Below are positions 1-5,573 of a DNA stretch of 5,629 nucleotides, one piece after another. Source of the DNA: Acidobacteriaceae bacterium (GTDB lineage: Bacteria > Acidobacteriota > Terriglobia > Terriglobales > Acidobacteriaceae); assembly GCA_003166055.1 (NCBI GenBank), contig PMWR01000626.1, positions 10,303-15,931 of the forward strand. The letters run 5' to 3'. The position numbers were made by a program, and so were the translations under genes. Every line of letters starts with the position of its first letter. Position 1 is the stretch's first letter. The notes beneath the pieces are model-generated. The model worked only from the letters and a program-made list of their open reading frames with translations. It was not told the DNA's origin and did no database searches.

Positions 1-42
1 GTGTTTGCATTGTTTGCACTCACCACCCTAAAACTCCGCTAG
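1..42 (+). CDS. mraY: 3' end of mraY (phospho-MurNAc-pentapeptide transferase), partial
   Basis: The first frame is open from base 1 and reads VFALFALTTLKLR before TAG at 40-42. This closely resembles the conserved MraY C-terminus, which in E. coli ends in LVLIGLATLKVR: a last transmembrane helix followed by (A/T)TLK(V/L)R. MraY is the integral membrane enzyme that transfers phospho-MurNAc-pentapeptide from UDP to undecaprenyl phosphate, making lipid I. Only 13 codons are visible, so the call rests on this tail and on the position directly upstream of murD-ftsW-murG, which is the standard dcw order. The rest of the gene lies outside the window. Confidence 0.8.
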   Translation: MFALFALTTLKLR

Positions 43-58
43 TGAATCGGGGAACTCA

Positions 59-466
59 ATGAGCCGAGTCTATCTGGTGAACGGCAAACACCCAGTCCAT
101 CGGGCCTTGGTATGGTTCCTGAGCTCGGCTTCGATTTCCTTCGCATTTTTTATGGCGGTGAGTCTGACTTTCGTGATAATCACCGGAAGCGTAGAGGGAA
201 ATCTTCTGGACGGTCTTCCTCTCTTCATCTCAATCCCCATCGTGATTTGGGGAGTCTACACAGGGATCGGCATTTCGTGTCTGTTGTGGGCGATGTGGAT
301 CTATTGGGCAAGATTCGAAAAAGGCTCGGCTTCTGTCAAAGCGGGATGGTTCCTTATTCTGCTATTTGGTATGCAATTCGGCGCATTGTTCTACGCGATC
401 TATCTATGGACGACAGGCCGAATCAAGTCGGCCACTTCACACGAAATTCTCAGCAGTGCACAATAA
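59..466 (+). CDS. Small three-helix membrane protein of unknown function, between mraY and murD
   Basis: I do not recognise this 135-residue protein. It shows three hydrophobic stretches at about residues 16-42, 53-84 (long and Trp-rich, ending WAMWIYWARF) and 95-118, with short polar ends and no catalytic motif. The N-terminus has several basic residues (R3, K10, H11, R15) and no cleavable signal. The start is ATG at 59, preceded by GGGGA at 49-53. It begins 16 bp after the mraY stop and ends 31 bp before the murD start, so it is probably cotranscribed with the wall genes. Its GC content is about 50% by hand count, against well over 60% in the flanking genes, and its third positions are not C/G-biased. 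That suggests either weak constraint or recent acquisition. A role in envelope synthesis can only be guessed from position. Confidence 0.75.
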   Translation: MSRVYLVNGKHPVHRALVWFLSSASISFAFFMAVSLTFVIITGSVEGNLLDGLPLFISIPIVIWGVYTGIGISCLLWAMWIYWARFEKGSASVKAGWFLILLFGMQFGALFYAIYLWTTGRIKSATSHEILSSAQ

Positions 467-484
467 AGAGGCCATTGCAGCCTT

Positions 485-490
485 AGGAAA
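485..490 (+). promoter_or_regulatory. Ribosome binding site that fixes the murD start
   Basis: AGGAAA lies 7 nt before the ATG at 498. The reading frame is open further upstream, to an ATG at 366 inside the preceding membrane gene. That extension would add 44 residues unlike any MurD N-terminus and has no comparable binding site. Two consecutive ATG codons stand at 498 and 501; the first has the better spacing. Confidence 0.7.
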
Positions 491-497
491 GACCGAA

Positions 498-1880
498 ATG
501 ATGGAACTGAAAGGCAAGAAGGTTCTGGTCGTGGGACTGGGCAAATCCGGTCTGGCGGCGGCCTTGTTTCTGCGCCGCCGCGGCGCGCAGGTCACCGTCT
601 CCGACGTGCGCAGCGCCGAGGCCCTCGCCAAGGACATTCCCGCTCTGCTCGAAGAGGGCATCATGGTCGAGGCTGGCGGTCACGGCCTACTCACCTTTCG
701 CCGCCAGGACCTCATCGTGGTCAGTCCCGGCGTGCCGCTCAACACTCCCGAACTCGCCCAGGTAAAGAGCTTCGGCCTGCCCGTCATCGGCGAACTCGAA
801 CTCGCCGCTCGCTTCCTCAAAGGCAAAATCCTCGCCATCACCGGCTCCAACGGCAAGACCACCACCACCTCTCTCGTCGGCGAAATCCTTTTGAAAGCCG
901 GCCTGCCCACATTGGTCGGCGGCAACATCGGCGTTCCCGTCATCGCCCTCATCGACGAGAGCACCGACGACACCTGGTCGGTCCTTGAAGTCTCCAGCTT
1001 CCAGCTTGAAAGCACCTTCGAGTTTCATCCGAAGATCGCCGTCATTCTCAACATCACTCCCGACCACCTCGATCGCCACGGCACCTTCGAAAACTACGCG
1101 CTCGCCAAGGAGCGCATCTTTGCCGCGCAGGACGAACACGACTACGTGATCCTCAACGCCGACAACGCCCGCGCCGCCGAAGCCGCATCCCGCTCCGCCG
1201 CCAAAGTCTACCTGTTTTCAATGGAGCACCGGGTCGAGCAGGGCGCCTGGCTTGACGATGGGTACGTGGTCTACCGCGCAGGCATAAACGAGCACATCGA
1301 AAGAATCGTGCCGCTCAGCGGAATTCCCCTCAAAGGCGCGCACAATGTTGAGAATGTGCTCGCCGCCGTTTGCGCCTCCCGGCTCGCCGGCGCCCCTGCG
1401 GATTCAATTCGCGAGGCCGTCGAAGCCTTCCAGGCCGTCGAGCATCGCCTTGAATTCGTCGCCACCGTCAACGGCGTTGACTTCTACAACGACTCCAAGG
1501 CCACCAACGTCGACGCCACCATCAAGGCCGTCGCGTCCTTCCAGACCGGCATTCACCTCATCATGGGCGGCAAGGACAAAGGCTCTGACTACACGCAGCT
1601 TGCGCAACTGCTGCGCGCGCGCGTTCGCGCCGTCTACACCATCGGCACAGCCGCGGCCAAAATCGAATCCCAACTCCGCGGCACTGTCTCCATTCTCTCC
1701 TGCGAAACCCTCGACGTTGCCGTAAGCGCCGCTGCCTCCGCCGCGCATCCCGGCGACGTCGTGCTGCTGGCTCCGGCCTGCTCCAGCTTCGATCAATTTG
1801 AGAGTTACGAGCACCGTGGCCGCGTCTTCAAGGAACTCGTCGCCGAACGCAAAGGTTGGAAAGTATGGCAAAGCTCGTAG
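498..1880 (+). CDS. murD: UDP-N-acetylmuramoyl-L-alanine--D-glutamate ligase (MurD)
   Basis: This cytoplasmic Mur ligase adds D-glutamate to UDP-MurNAc-L-Ala using ATP. The 460 residues match the family length. The N-terminal UDP-binding Rossmann domain opens with VLVVGLGKSG (residues 9-18). The central ATPase domain has the P-loop GSNGKTTT with K120 and T121. It is followed by NITPDHLDRHG (H190, D192), and K204 in ENYALAKERIF sits where the carbamylated lysine (K198 in E. coli) is expected. HRLE (316-319) begins the C-terminal domain, and NDSKATNVDAT (D332, S333, K334) and LLAPACSSFDQFESYEHRG complete the substrate-binding set. No key residue is missing. The last 16 bp overlap ftsW in another frame, which points to translational coupling. 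The start at ATG 498 is chosen from its ribosome binding site and because the fold begins at MELKGKKVLVVG. Confidence 0.97.
   Translation: MMELKGKKVLVVGLGKSGLAAALFLRRRGAQVTVSDVRSAEALAKDIPALLEEGIMVEAGGHGLLTFRRQDLIVVSPGVPLNTPELAQVKSFGLPVIGELELAARFLKGKILAITGSNGKTTTTSLVGEILLKAGLPTLVGGNIGVPVIALIDESTDDTWSVLEVSSFQLESTFEFHPKIAVILNITPDHLDRHGTFENYALAKERIFAAQDEHDYVILNADNARAAEAASRSAAKVYLFSMEHRVEQGAWLDDGYVVYRAGINEHIERIVPLSGIPLKGAHNVENVLAAVCASRLAGAPADSIREAVEAFQAVEHRLEFVATVNGVDFYNDSKATNVDATIKAVASFQTGIHLIMGGKDKGSDYTQLAQLLRARVRAVYTIGTAAAKIESQLRGTVSILSCETLDVAVSAAASAAHPGDVVLLAPACSSFDQFESYEHRGRVFKELVAERKGWKVWQSS
1851..1855 (+). promoter_or_regulatory. Ribosome binding site of ftsW, inside the murD 3' end
   Basis: AAAGG lies 9 nt before the ATG at 1865, within the last codons of murD. 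An in-frame TTG at 1856 could also open the frame, adding MES, but it would directly abut this site and leave no spacing. The ATG is therefore preferred. Confidence 0.5.
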
Positions 1881-2959
1881 GGGTCGACAAGTGGCTGTTC
1901 TTCACCACCCTCCTGCTCGTGGTGGCCGGGCTGGTCATGGTCTTCTCCGCCTCCGCCGTCGTGGCCCAGGAGCGCTTCCACTCCCCCTACACTTTTGTCG
2001 GCAAACAGGCCATCTGGGCGCTCGCCGGCGTGCTCACCATGCTGGTCCTCATGCACGTCGACTACAGCGTCTACAAGTCTCCCCGGTTCATCTACCCGGC
2101 TCTGTGCGTCACCACCCTGCTGCTGGTCCTGGTTTTCTTTTTCCCCGATTCGCACAACACCCATCGCTGGATTCGCTTCGGAGGCTTCTTCACCTTTCAG
2201 CCTTCCGAGATCGCCAAGCCCGTCGTCGTTCTTTTTCTCGCCTGGTTCCTCTCGACCCGTCTCGACGCCATGCGCGACTGGAAAAACACCCTGCTGCGCG
2301 CCGTCATCATGCCGGTGGTCTTCATTCTGCTCATCGTCAAGCAGCCTGACCTCGGCACGGCGCTGGTCCTGCTCGGCGTCACCGCCATGATGCTGCTGCT
2401 GGCTGGAATGGAATGGAAGTATTTCTTCTTCGGCGCGCTCGCCGCGCTTCCCGGCCTGGCCGCGCTGCTCTTCATGGTCGCCTGGCGCCGCCAGCGCATG
2501 CTCGTCTTTCTCAATCCCGAATCCGATCCGCAGGGCGCGGGCTTCCACATCAACCAGTCGCTGATCGCCGTCGGCACCGGTGGCCTCACCGGCCGCGGCT
2601 ACATGGAGGGTGTGCAGAAGCTCTTCTATCTTCCCGAAGCGCATACCGACTTCATCTTCGCCAACATCGCCGAAGAACTAGGCTTCATCGGTGCCATCTC
2701 CTTCGTTCTGCTCTTTGTGGTGCTCGGCGTGCGCGGCCTGCGCGCGGCCTTTCGTTCCGAGGATCCCTTTGCCCGCCTGGTTGCTTTCGGCATTACCACT
2801 ACCATCGTGTTGCAGGCCTTCTTCAACATCAGCGTGGTCCTGTCGCTGGTGCCCACCAAGGGAATTCCGTTGCCGCTGATCTCCTCCGGCGGCACCTCTC
2901 TGTTTTGCACGCTATGCAGCATCGGCATCCTGCTCAACATCACCAAGAAAGCCGACTGA
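1865..2959 (+). CDS. ftsW: SEDS-family septal peptidoglycan glycosyltransferase FtsW
   Basis: FtsW is a polytopic inner-membrane protein that polymerises lipid II into glycan strands at the septum, together with its class B PBP partner FtsI. The 364-residue product has about ten hydrophobic segments and the SEDS signatures in order: VFSASA near residue 26, HRWIRFG then QPSEIAK (Q112-K118), KQPDLGTA (159-166), NQSLIAVGTGGLTGRG, LPEAHTDFIFANIAEELG, and PTKGIPLPLISSGGTS (G342-G343). D262 in HTDF corresponds to the catalytic aspartate described for E. coli FtsW D297 and RodA D262. The N-terminus is shorter than in E. coli (414 residues) because there is almost no cytoplasmic tail ahead of the first helix. 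RodA and SpoVE share these motifs; the place between murD and murG, overlapping murD by 16 bp, supports FtsW. Confidence 0.95.
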   Translation: MAKLVGVDKWLFFTTLLLVVAGLVMVFSASAVVAQERFHSPYTFVGKQAIWALAGVLTMLVLMHVDYSVYKSPRFIYPALCVTTLLLVLVFFFPDSHNTHRWIRFGGFFTFQPSEIAKPVVVLFLAWFLSTRLDAMRDWKNTLLRAVIMPVVFILLIVKQPDLGTALVLLGVTAMMLLLAGMEWKYFFFGALAALPGLAALLFMVAWRRQRMLVFLNPESDPQGAGFHINQSLIAVGTGGLTGRGYMEGVQKLFYLPEAHTDFIFANIAEELGFIGAISFVLLFVVLGVRGLRAAFRSEDPFARLVAFGITTTIVLQAFFNISVVLSLVPTKGIPLPLISSGGTSLFCTLCSIGILLNITKKAD

Positions 2960-2995
2960 GAACATCTCCAGGCCTCTTGGCGGCATCAAAATTCA

Positions 2996-3018
2996 TGGTA
3001 ACCTTGAGGCAGTTACCA
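2996..3018. repeat. Perfect inverted repeat TGGTAAC-N9-GTTACCA in the ftsW-murG gap
   Basis: Seven-base arms at 2996-3002 and 3012-3018 flank a 9-nt centre. In RNA this forms a stem of moderate strength. In DNA the 16-bp centre-to-centre spacing of the arms would suit a dimeric regulator. No U-run follows, so it is not a standard terminator. It could be an mRNA stability or processing element, an operator, or chance. Confidence 0.5.
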
Positions 3019-3080
3019 GGTTGCCGACGTTGTTGACCTGCAGCCTGCTCCCATGGCATTTCCTCCTGTGTTTCTCACTG

Positions 3081-3085
3081 AAAGG
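3081..3085 (+). promoter_or_regulatory. Ribosome binding site that fixes the TTG start of murG
   Basis: AAAGG lies 8 nt before TTG at 3094. An in-frame TGA at 3079-3081 blocks any earlier start. The TTG is the only start codon between that stop and the glycine loop of MurG, so a TTG initiation is close to forced. Confidence 0.75.
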
Positions 3086-3093
3086 CAAAAAGC

Positions 3094-4200
3094 TTGGCGG
3101 AACTACGCGTCCTTATTGCCGGCGGCGGCACCGGCGGCCACATCATCCCTGCGCTCGCGGTGGCGCACGAACTCGTCGATCGTCACGCGGCACAAATCCT
3201 CTTTGTAGGCACCGCCCGCGGCATGGAGATTCGCCTCGTTCCCGAGGCCGGCTTCAACCTTCGTCTCGTCGACGTTGGCCCGCTCAAAAATGTATCCCTC
3301 GCCACGCGCCTCCGCACACTCCTCGATCTGCCCCGCAGCATCTCCGCCTGCAAGCGCCTCATTCGCGAGTTCAAGCCCTCTGTCGTCTTCGGCGTCGGCG
3401 GTTACGCCTCCGGTCCGGCCATGGCCGCCGCGATTCGCCTCAACGTGCCCACCATGGCCTTTGAACCCAACGCCATGCCCGGCCTGGCCAACCGCCTGGT
3501 GGGGAAGAAAGTGCAGGCCGCGGCCGTCAACTTTCCCTCGGCAACTGCGTGGTTCAACAATTGCGAAGTCACCGGCATTCCCGTGCGCCCCGAGTTTTTC
3601 ACCCTCCAGCCGCCCACCGCCGCCAACCCTCATCTGCTTGTATTCGGCGGCTCCCAGGGCGCACGCATCTTCAATGAAAACCTGCCGCTCATCATTGCAG
3701 CCCTGCTCGATGCCGTGCCTGGTCTCACCGTTCTTCACCAGAGCGGCATCCGTCACGCCGCAACCACCTTTGAAGCGTATGCGGCCACCGGCGCCGATCC
3801 CGATCGTTGGACGGTGCGCCCCTTTCTCGACGACATGCCCGATTGCTTTGCCCGCGCCAACTTGGTCATGGCCCGCAGCGGCGCGTCCTCTGTGGCGGAA
3901 CTGGCTGCCGCCGGAAAGCCGGCCCTGCTCGTTCCCTTTGCCGCCGCCGCCGACGATCACCAGAAGCGCAACGCCGAAGAAATGGTCAATGCCGGCGCCG
4001 CCGTCATGCTCCAGGAATCCGACCTGGCCATTCCCGGCAAGCTGCTCGAATCGCTCACCGGCCTGCTCACCGACCCAGCGCGCCTGGCCGCCATGGCCGC
4101 CGCCGCCCGCACCCAGGCCCACCCCGCCGCCGCCGAGCGCATTGCCGACCGCCTCGCAGCACTGGCAGCCGAGAATTACCCCGCATTGCAGGTTAAGTAG
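3094..4200 (+). CDS. murG: Lipid II synthase MurG (UDP-GlcNAc:lipid I GlcNAc transferase)
   Basis: MurG is a peripheral membrane GT-B (family GT28) enzyme that transfers GlcNAc from UDP-GlcNAc to lipid I on the cytoplasmic face, giving lipid II. The 368 residues fit the family. The N-terminal acceptor domain begins MAELRVLIAGGGTGGH (glycine loop G10-H16), then VVFGVGGYASGP and AFEPNAMPGLANRLV (F123-E124-P125-N126), and ends near VTGIPVRPEFF. The C-terminal donor domain starts at LLVFGGSQGAR (G185-R191). It contains ARSGASSVAELAAAGKPALLVPF, with E269 at the place of the glutamate that contacts the donor ribose, then DDHQKRNAEEM (Q290, N293). The motif usually written HEQN has Phe instead of His at 123. 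The start is TTG at 3094, forced by the stop at 3079. murG is the last wall gene before a terminator. Confidence 0.96.
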   Translation: MAELRVLIAGGGTGGHIIPALAVAHELVDRHAAQILFVGTARGMEIRLVPEAGFNLRLVDVGPLKNVSLATRLRTLLDLPRSISACKRLIREFKPSVVFGVGGYASGPAMAAAIRLNVPTMAFEPNAMPGLANRLVGKKVQAAAVNFPSATAWFNNCEVTGIPVRPEFFTLQPPTAANPHLLVFGGSQGARIFNENLPLIIAALLDAVPGLTVLHQSGIRHAATTFEAYAATGADPDRWTVRPFLDDMPDCFARANLVMARSGASSVAELAAAGKPALLVPFAAAADDHQKRNAEEMVNAGAAVMLQESDLAIPGKLLESLTGLLTDPARLAAMAAAARTQAHPAAAERIADRLAALAAENYPALQVK

Positions 4201-4267
4201 CAAAGATAGCCGCGCTGCCTGCCCGGTTCCTGCCGCATAAATAATCTCCCTGTCGTCTTCAGAACAC

Positions 4268-4305
4268 AAAAAGGCCCGCCTGCCGAGGCAGACGGGCCTT
4301 TCTGT
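4268..4305. terminator. Bidirectional intrinsic terminator between murG and the convergent secreted-protein gene
   Basis: The left arm AAAGGCCCG-C-CTGCC (4270-4284) pairs with GGCAG-A-CGGGCCTTT (4287-4301), leaving one C/A mismatch and a tight GA turn. On the + strand it is followed by TTTCTGTCTGT, 70 bp after the murG stop. On the - strand it is followed by a run of five T (complement of 4268-4272), about 20 bp after the stop at 4321. The shape fits transcription stopping from both sides. Confidence 0.88.
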
Positions 4306-4320
4306 CTGTACCGCTATAAC

Positions 4321-4899
4321 TTATCGGTGTCCGCCGCCGCCGTGGCCGCCGCCACCGCCCGCATGGCCACCGCCGCTGAATCCACCGCGTGCGCCACCGC
4401 CGCTAAAGCCGCCGCGTGCGCCACCTGCGTAGCCACCGCGTGCTCCGCCGGCATTGCCGCGAGCTGCTCCACCTGCGTATCCGCGTGCTCCGCCCGCATA
4501 GGCTCCTCGACCCGCATAGGCTCCGCGTGCGCCACCGTAGGCTCCTCGTCCTGCATAGGCTCCGCGTCCGTATCCGCCGCGTCCGTAGCCGTAGCCGCCA
4601 CGGCCATAGAACCCGCGACCGCCCCAGCCATGTCCCCAGCCCCAGCCGTACCAAGGCCCAACGCCCAGGAACACGCCGCCATTAAACCAGCCAGCACCGT
4701 AATAGCCATACGGGGCGCAGGAATAGGGGTAATAAGAGTAGTAGCCCCAATCGCAAACCGGCGGGCCGTAGGCCTCAGGTGCGTCAACCACCGCGGGGCC
4801 AACTCCAACCCCCACATCCACTTGTGCGTTTGCTGTTGCCGCTGCCGCGAACGGCAGAGCCAATATCGTTGCGAACAGAACCAGGCGCATACTCCGCAT
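4321..4899 (-). CDS. Exported Gly/Arg/Ala/Tyr-rich repeat protein of unknown function
   Basis: This 192-residue protein has a clear Sec signal peptide: MRSMR, then a hydrophobic stretch, with probable cleavage after A25 (ATANA/QV). The mature part starts with a Val/Gly/Pro-rich stretch. A compact head (about 44-83) follows, CDWGYYSYYPYSCAPYGYYG with C49 and C61, then GWFNGGVFLGVGPW. I recall this head from hypothetical proteins of Acidobacteriota and Proteobacteria, but it has no known role. From about residue 94 to the end it is low-complexity, with GRGAYAG, GGARGGYA and ARGGFSGGG units and three His near the C-terminus. The start at ATG 4899 is chosen because GGGAGGG lies just upstream and the signal peptide begins there; a longer frame to 4983 adds only a polar, unrelated stretch. 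A structural or surface role is a guess. It converges on murG. Confidence 0.8.
   Translation of the reverse strand: MRSMRLVLFATILALPFAAAATANAQVDVGVGVGPAVVDAPEAYGPPVCDWGYYSYYPYSCAPYGYYGAGWFNGGVFLGVGPWYGWGWGHGWGGRGFYGRGGYGYGRGGYGRGAYAGRGAYGGARGAYAGRGAYAGGARGYAGGAARGNAGGARGGYAGGARGGFSGGGARGGFSGGGHAGGGGGHGGGGHR
4324..4620 (-). repeat. Degenerate tandem repeats coding the Gly-rich tail
   Basis: About 300 bp encode residues 94-192 in short, imperfect units of 9-15 bp built from GGN, CGN, GCN and TAC-type codons. The clearest protein-level repeats are ARGGFSGGG at residues 161-169 and again at 170-178, and GGARGG at 151-156 and 159-164. Similar GCRGGAGGA-like strings recur on the DNA, so slippage and length variation between strains are likely. 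Reading frame is kept throughout. Confidence 0.7.
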
Positions 4900-4903
4900 A
4901 AAA

Positions 4904-4910
4904 CCCTCCC
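4904..4910 (-). promoter_or_regulatory. Ribosome binding site GGGAGGG deciding the start at 4899
   Basis: The - strand reads GGGAGGG, then TTTT, then ATG at 4899. A second in-frame ATG at 4890 would be 13 nt away, too far. The upstream ATG at 4983 has no such site. Confidence 0.7.
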
Positions 4911-4926
4911 TGTGCCGGTCTGTCCT

Positions 4927-4957
4927 GTCCAGTCCTGCTCTTGCAGGAACCTGGGAC
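4927..4957 (-). promoter_or_regulatory. Stem-loop in the leader of the Gly-rich protein gene
   Basis: The inner stem TCCTGC/GCAGGA (4933-4938 with 4943-4948) closes a 4-nt loop that reads AAGA on the - strand. An outer stem (4927-4932 with 4951-4957) extends it with small bulges. It lies about 28 nt before the start codon and does not cover the ribosome binding site. There is no T-run, so it is not a terminator. It may stabilise the mRNA, or be chance. Confidence 0.45.
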
Positions 4958-5182
4958 TCGGATTCGACCTTCGTACTAAGCACCCGCCGGTTTCGGTTTC
5001 CTCTTACCCGTCCGGCTTCTGACTATTAGAACCATGTTCCCGCAGTTTAGTTGCGGTCGTTCTTAAAGAATCGCTCATTCCAGTTGAAAGGAAAAGGTCT
5101 TTCTTGCTCGCCCATCCCCATCCGTCCACGGGCAGCTAACTCCCCGCAAAGCTCAGCCTTCGAAAAACACGGCCAATCTCTC

Positions 5183-5221
5183 AAAAAGAACGGCCTCTTC
5201 GGGTTGGGAGAGGCCGTTCTT
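5183..5221 (-). terminator. Strong intrinsic terminator of the WXXGXW gene
   Basis: Perfect 13-bp arms, AAGAACGGCCTCT (5186-5198) and AGAGGCCGTTCTT (5209-5221), flank a 10-nt loop. On the - strand the stem runs directly into a T-run (complement of 5183-5187). It begins 24 bp after the stop at 5246, the classic position. The + strand side lacks a T-run beyond the two that end the stem, so it acts mainly for the - strand. Confidence 0.92.
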
Positions 5222-5245
5222 CGCTGCAGGCATTCAGGCAGTAGG

Positions 5246-5539
5246 CTACCTGCGATTCCGCGCATATCCGCGGTCAAAGTGCCGGTCGAATACCCGGCCG
5301 CGATCGAACCGGACCACCGGCCCGCGCACACCGCCAAAGTTCCACCGTCCCGGAACCCAATATCCATTCGCCTGATAGCCGGCAACCCAGACATATCCAG
5401 CGCCAGGGCAGGGCGGAACGTAGGCCACCGGTCCGCGCACATAAACTCCAAATTCGGCTGCCTGGGCCGGCGCTGCCGCCAAGCCCAGGGTGCCCGCCGC
5501 CACTGCTGCACCCAACATCCAATTCCGCATGCTGACCAT
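5246..5539 (-). CDS. Small exported YXWGXW/WXXGXW-motif protein
   Basis: The 97-residue product starts with a Sec signal peptide (MVSMRNWML, then an Ala/Gly/Leu core, cleavage probably after A27 in PAQA/AE). The mature part has VYVRGPVAYVPPCPGAG, then GYVWVAGYQANGYWVPGRW (48-66). That matches the YXWGXW family pattern (GY-W-x-x-GY...G-W-x-PGRW), seen in small secreted proteins of Gram-negative bacteria and of unknown biochemical role. One Cys (C44) precedes the motif. The tail (about 72-97) is Arg/Asp/Phe-rich, with FDRGRVFDRHFDRGYARNRR as a degenerate repeat, typical of the family's charged C-termini. The start at ATG 5539 has GGAGGAG close upstream; an alternative ATG at 5530 would still leave a signal peptide. 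It is transcribed alone: it ends in its own terminator. Confidence 0.85.
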   Translation of the reverse strand: MVSMRNWMLGAAVAAGTLGLAAAPAQAAEFGVYVRGPVAYVPPCPGAGYVWVAGYQANGYWVPGRWNFGGVRGPVVRFDRGRVFDRHFDRGYARNRR

Positions 5540-5541
5540 AA

Positions 5542-5548
5542 CTCCTCC
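5542..5548 (-). promoter_or_regulatory. Ribosome binding site GGAGGAG of the WXXGXW gene
   Basis: The - strand reads GGAGGAG-TT-ATG. Pairing through the first GGAGG gives 4 nt to ATG 5539. Pairing through the last GGAG gives about 11 nt to the in-frame ATG at 5530, so both starts are possible. The first is slightly preferred because the Gly-rich gene has the same arrangement. Confidence 0.65.
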
Positions 5549-5573
5549 GTCCCACCCGGCCTTGTTTAGCTGT

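Larger units (their letters stand above)
2960..3093 (+). other. ftsW-murG intergenic gap
   Basis: These 134 bp separate two genes of an otherwise tightly packed run. I see no credible small gene: the short frames are off-frame extensions of the neighbours, without ribosome binding sites. The gap holds the inverted repeat at 2996-3018. A TTGACC at about 3033 might be taken as a -35 element, but no matching -10 follows at 16-18 bp. There is no T-tract after the repeat, so a full terminator is unlikely. Confidence 0.5.
4900..5182. other. Intergenic region upstream of the Gly-rich protein gene
   Basis: These 283 bp contain the ribosome binding site and leader stem-loop described separately, and probably the promoter of the gene ending at 4321. 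A TCTAAT on the - strand (5030-5025), about 125 bp before the start codon, resembles a -10 element but has no good -35 at 16-18 bp. A small dyad TTCTT-A-AAGAA sits at 5060-5070. The frames that cross this stretch have no signal, no recognisable protein and no ribosome binding site, so I see no gene in it. Confidence 0.5.

Noticed and set aside
366..497. Upstream extension of murD to the ATG at 366
   Set aside because: It runs out of frame through the preceding membrane gene, adds residues foreign to MurD, and lacks a ribosome binding site. ATG 498 has AGGAAA at 7 nt.
1856..1864. TTG start for ftsW at 1856
   Set aside because: It would add only three residues and leave no spacing to AAAGG at 1851-1855. 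ATG 1865 fits better.
1805..2644. Long - strand open frame opposite ftsW (279 codons)
   Set aside because: It is a charged, Glu/Asp/His-rich translation typical of the antisense of a membrane protein gene, with no recognisable fold.
3103..4269. Long - strand open frame opposite murG (388 codons)
   Set aside because: It mirrors the C/G-rich third positions of murG, has a Gly/Ala/His-rich sequence without any domain, and no ribosome binding site. The + strand protein is unmistakable MurG.
4324..4620. Repeats considered as a CRISPR array
   Set aside because: Units are short, imperfect, without unique spacers, and keep an open reading frame coding Gly-rich protein.
4900..4983. N-terminal extension of the Gly-rich protein to 4983
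   Set aside because: It would bury the signal peptide behind 28 polar residues and ignore the strong GGGAGGG site next to ATG 4899. It would also place the leader stem-loop inside the coding region.
4327..5022. + strand open frame across the Gly-rich gene (231 codons of Ala/Ser/Thr)
   Set aside because: It is the complement of GGN/GCN repeat codons, has no ribosome binding site or signal, and is crossed by the - strand gene with a clear signal peptide and terminator.
5047..5511. - strand frame of 154 codons overlapping the WXXGXW gene
   Set aside because: It reads through the perfect terminator hairpin and is out of frame with the signal peptide and WXXGXW motif. No ribosome binding site was seen at its start.
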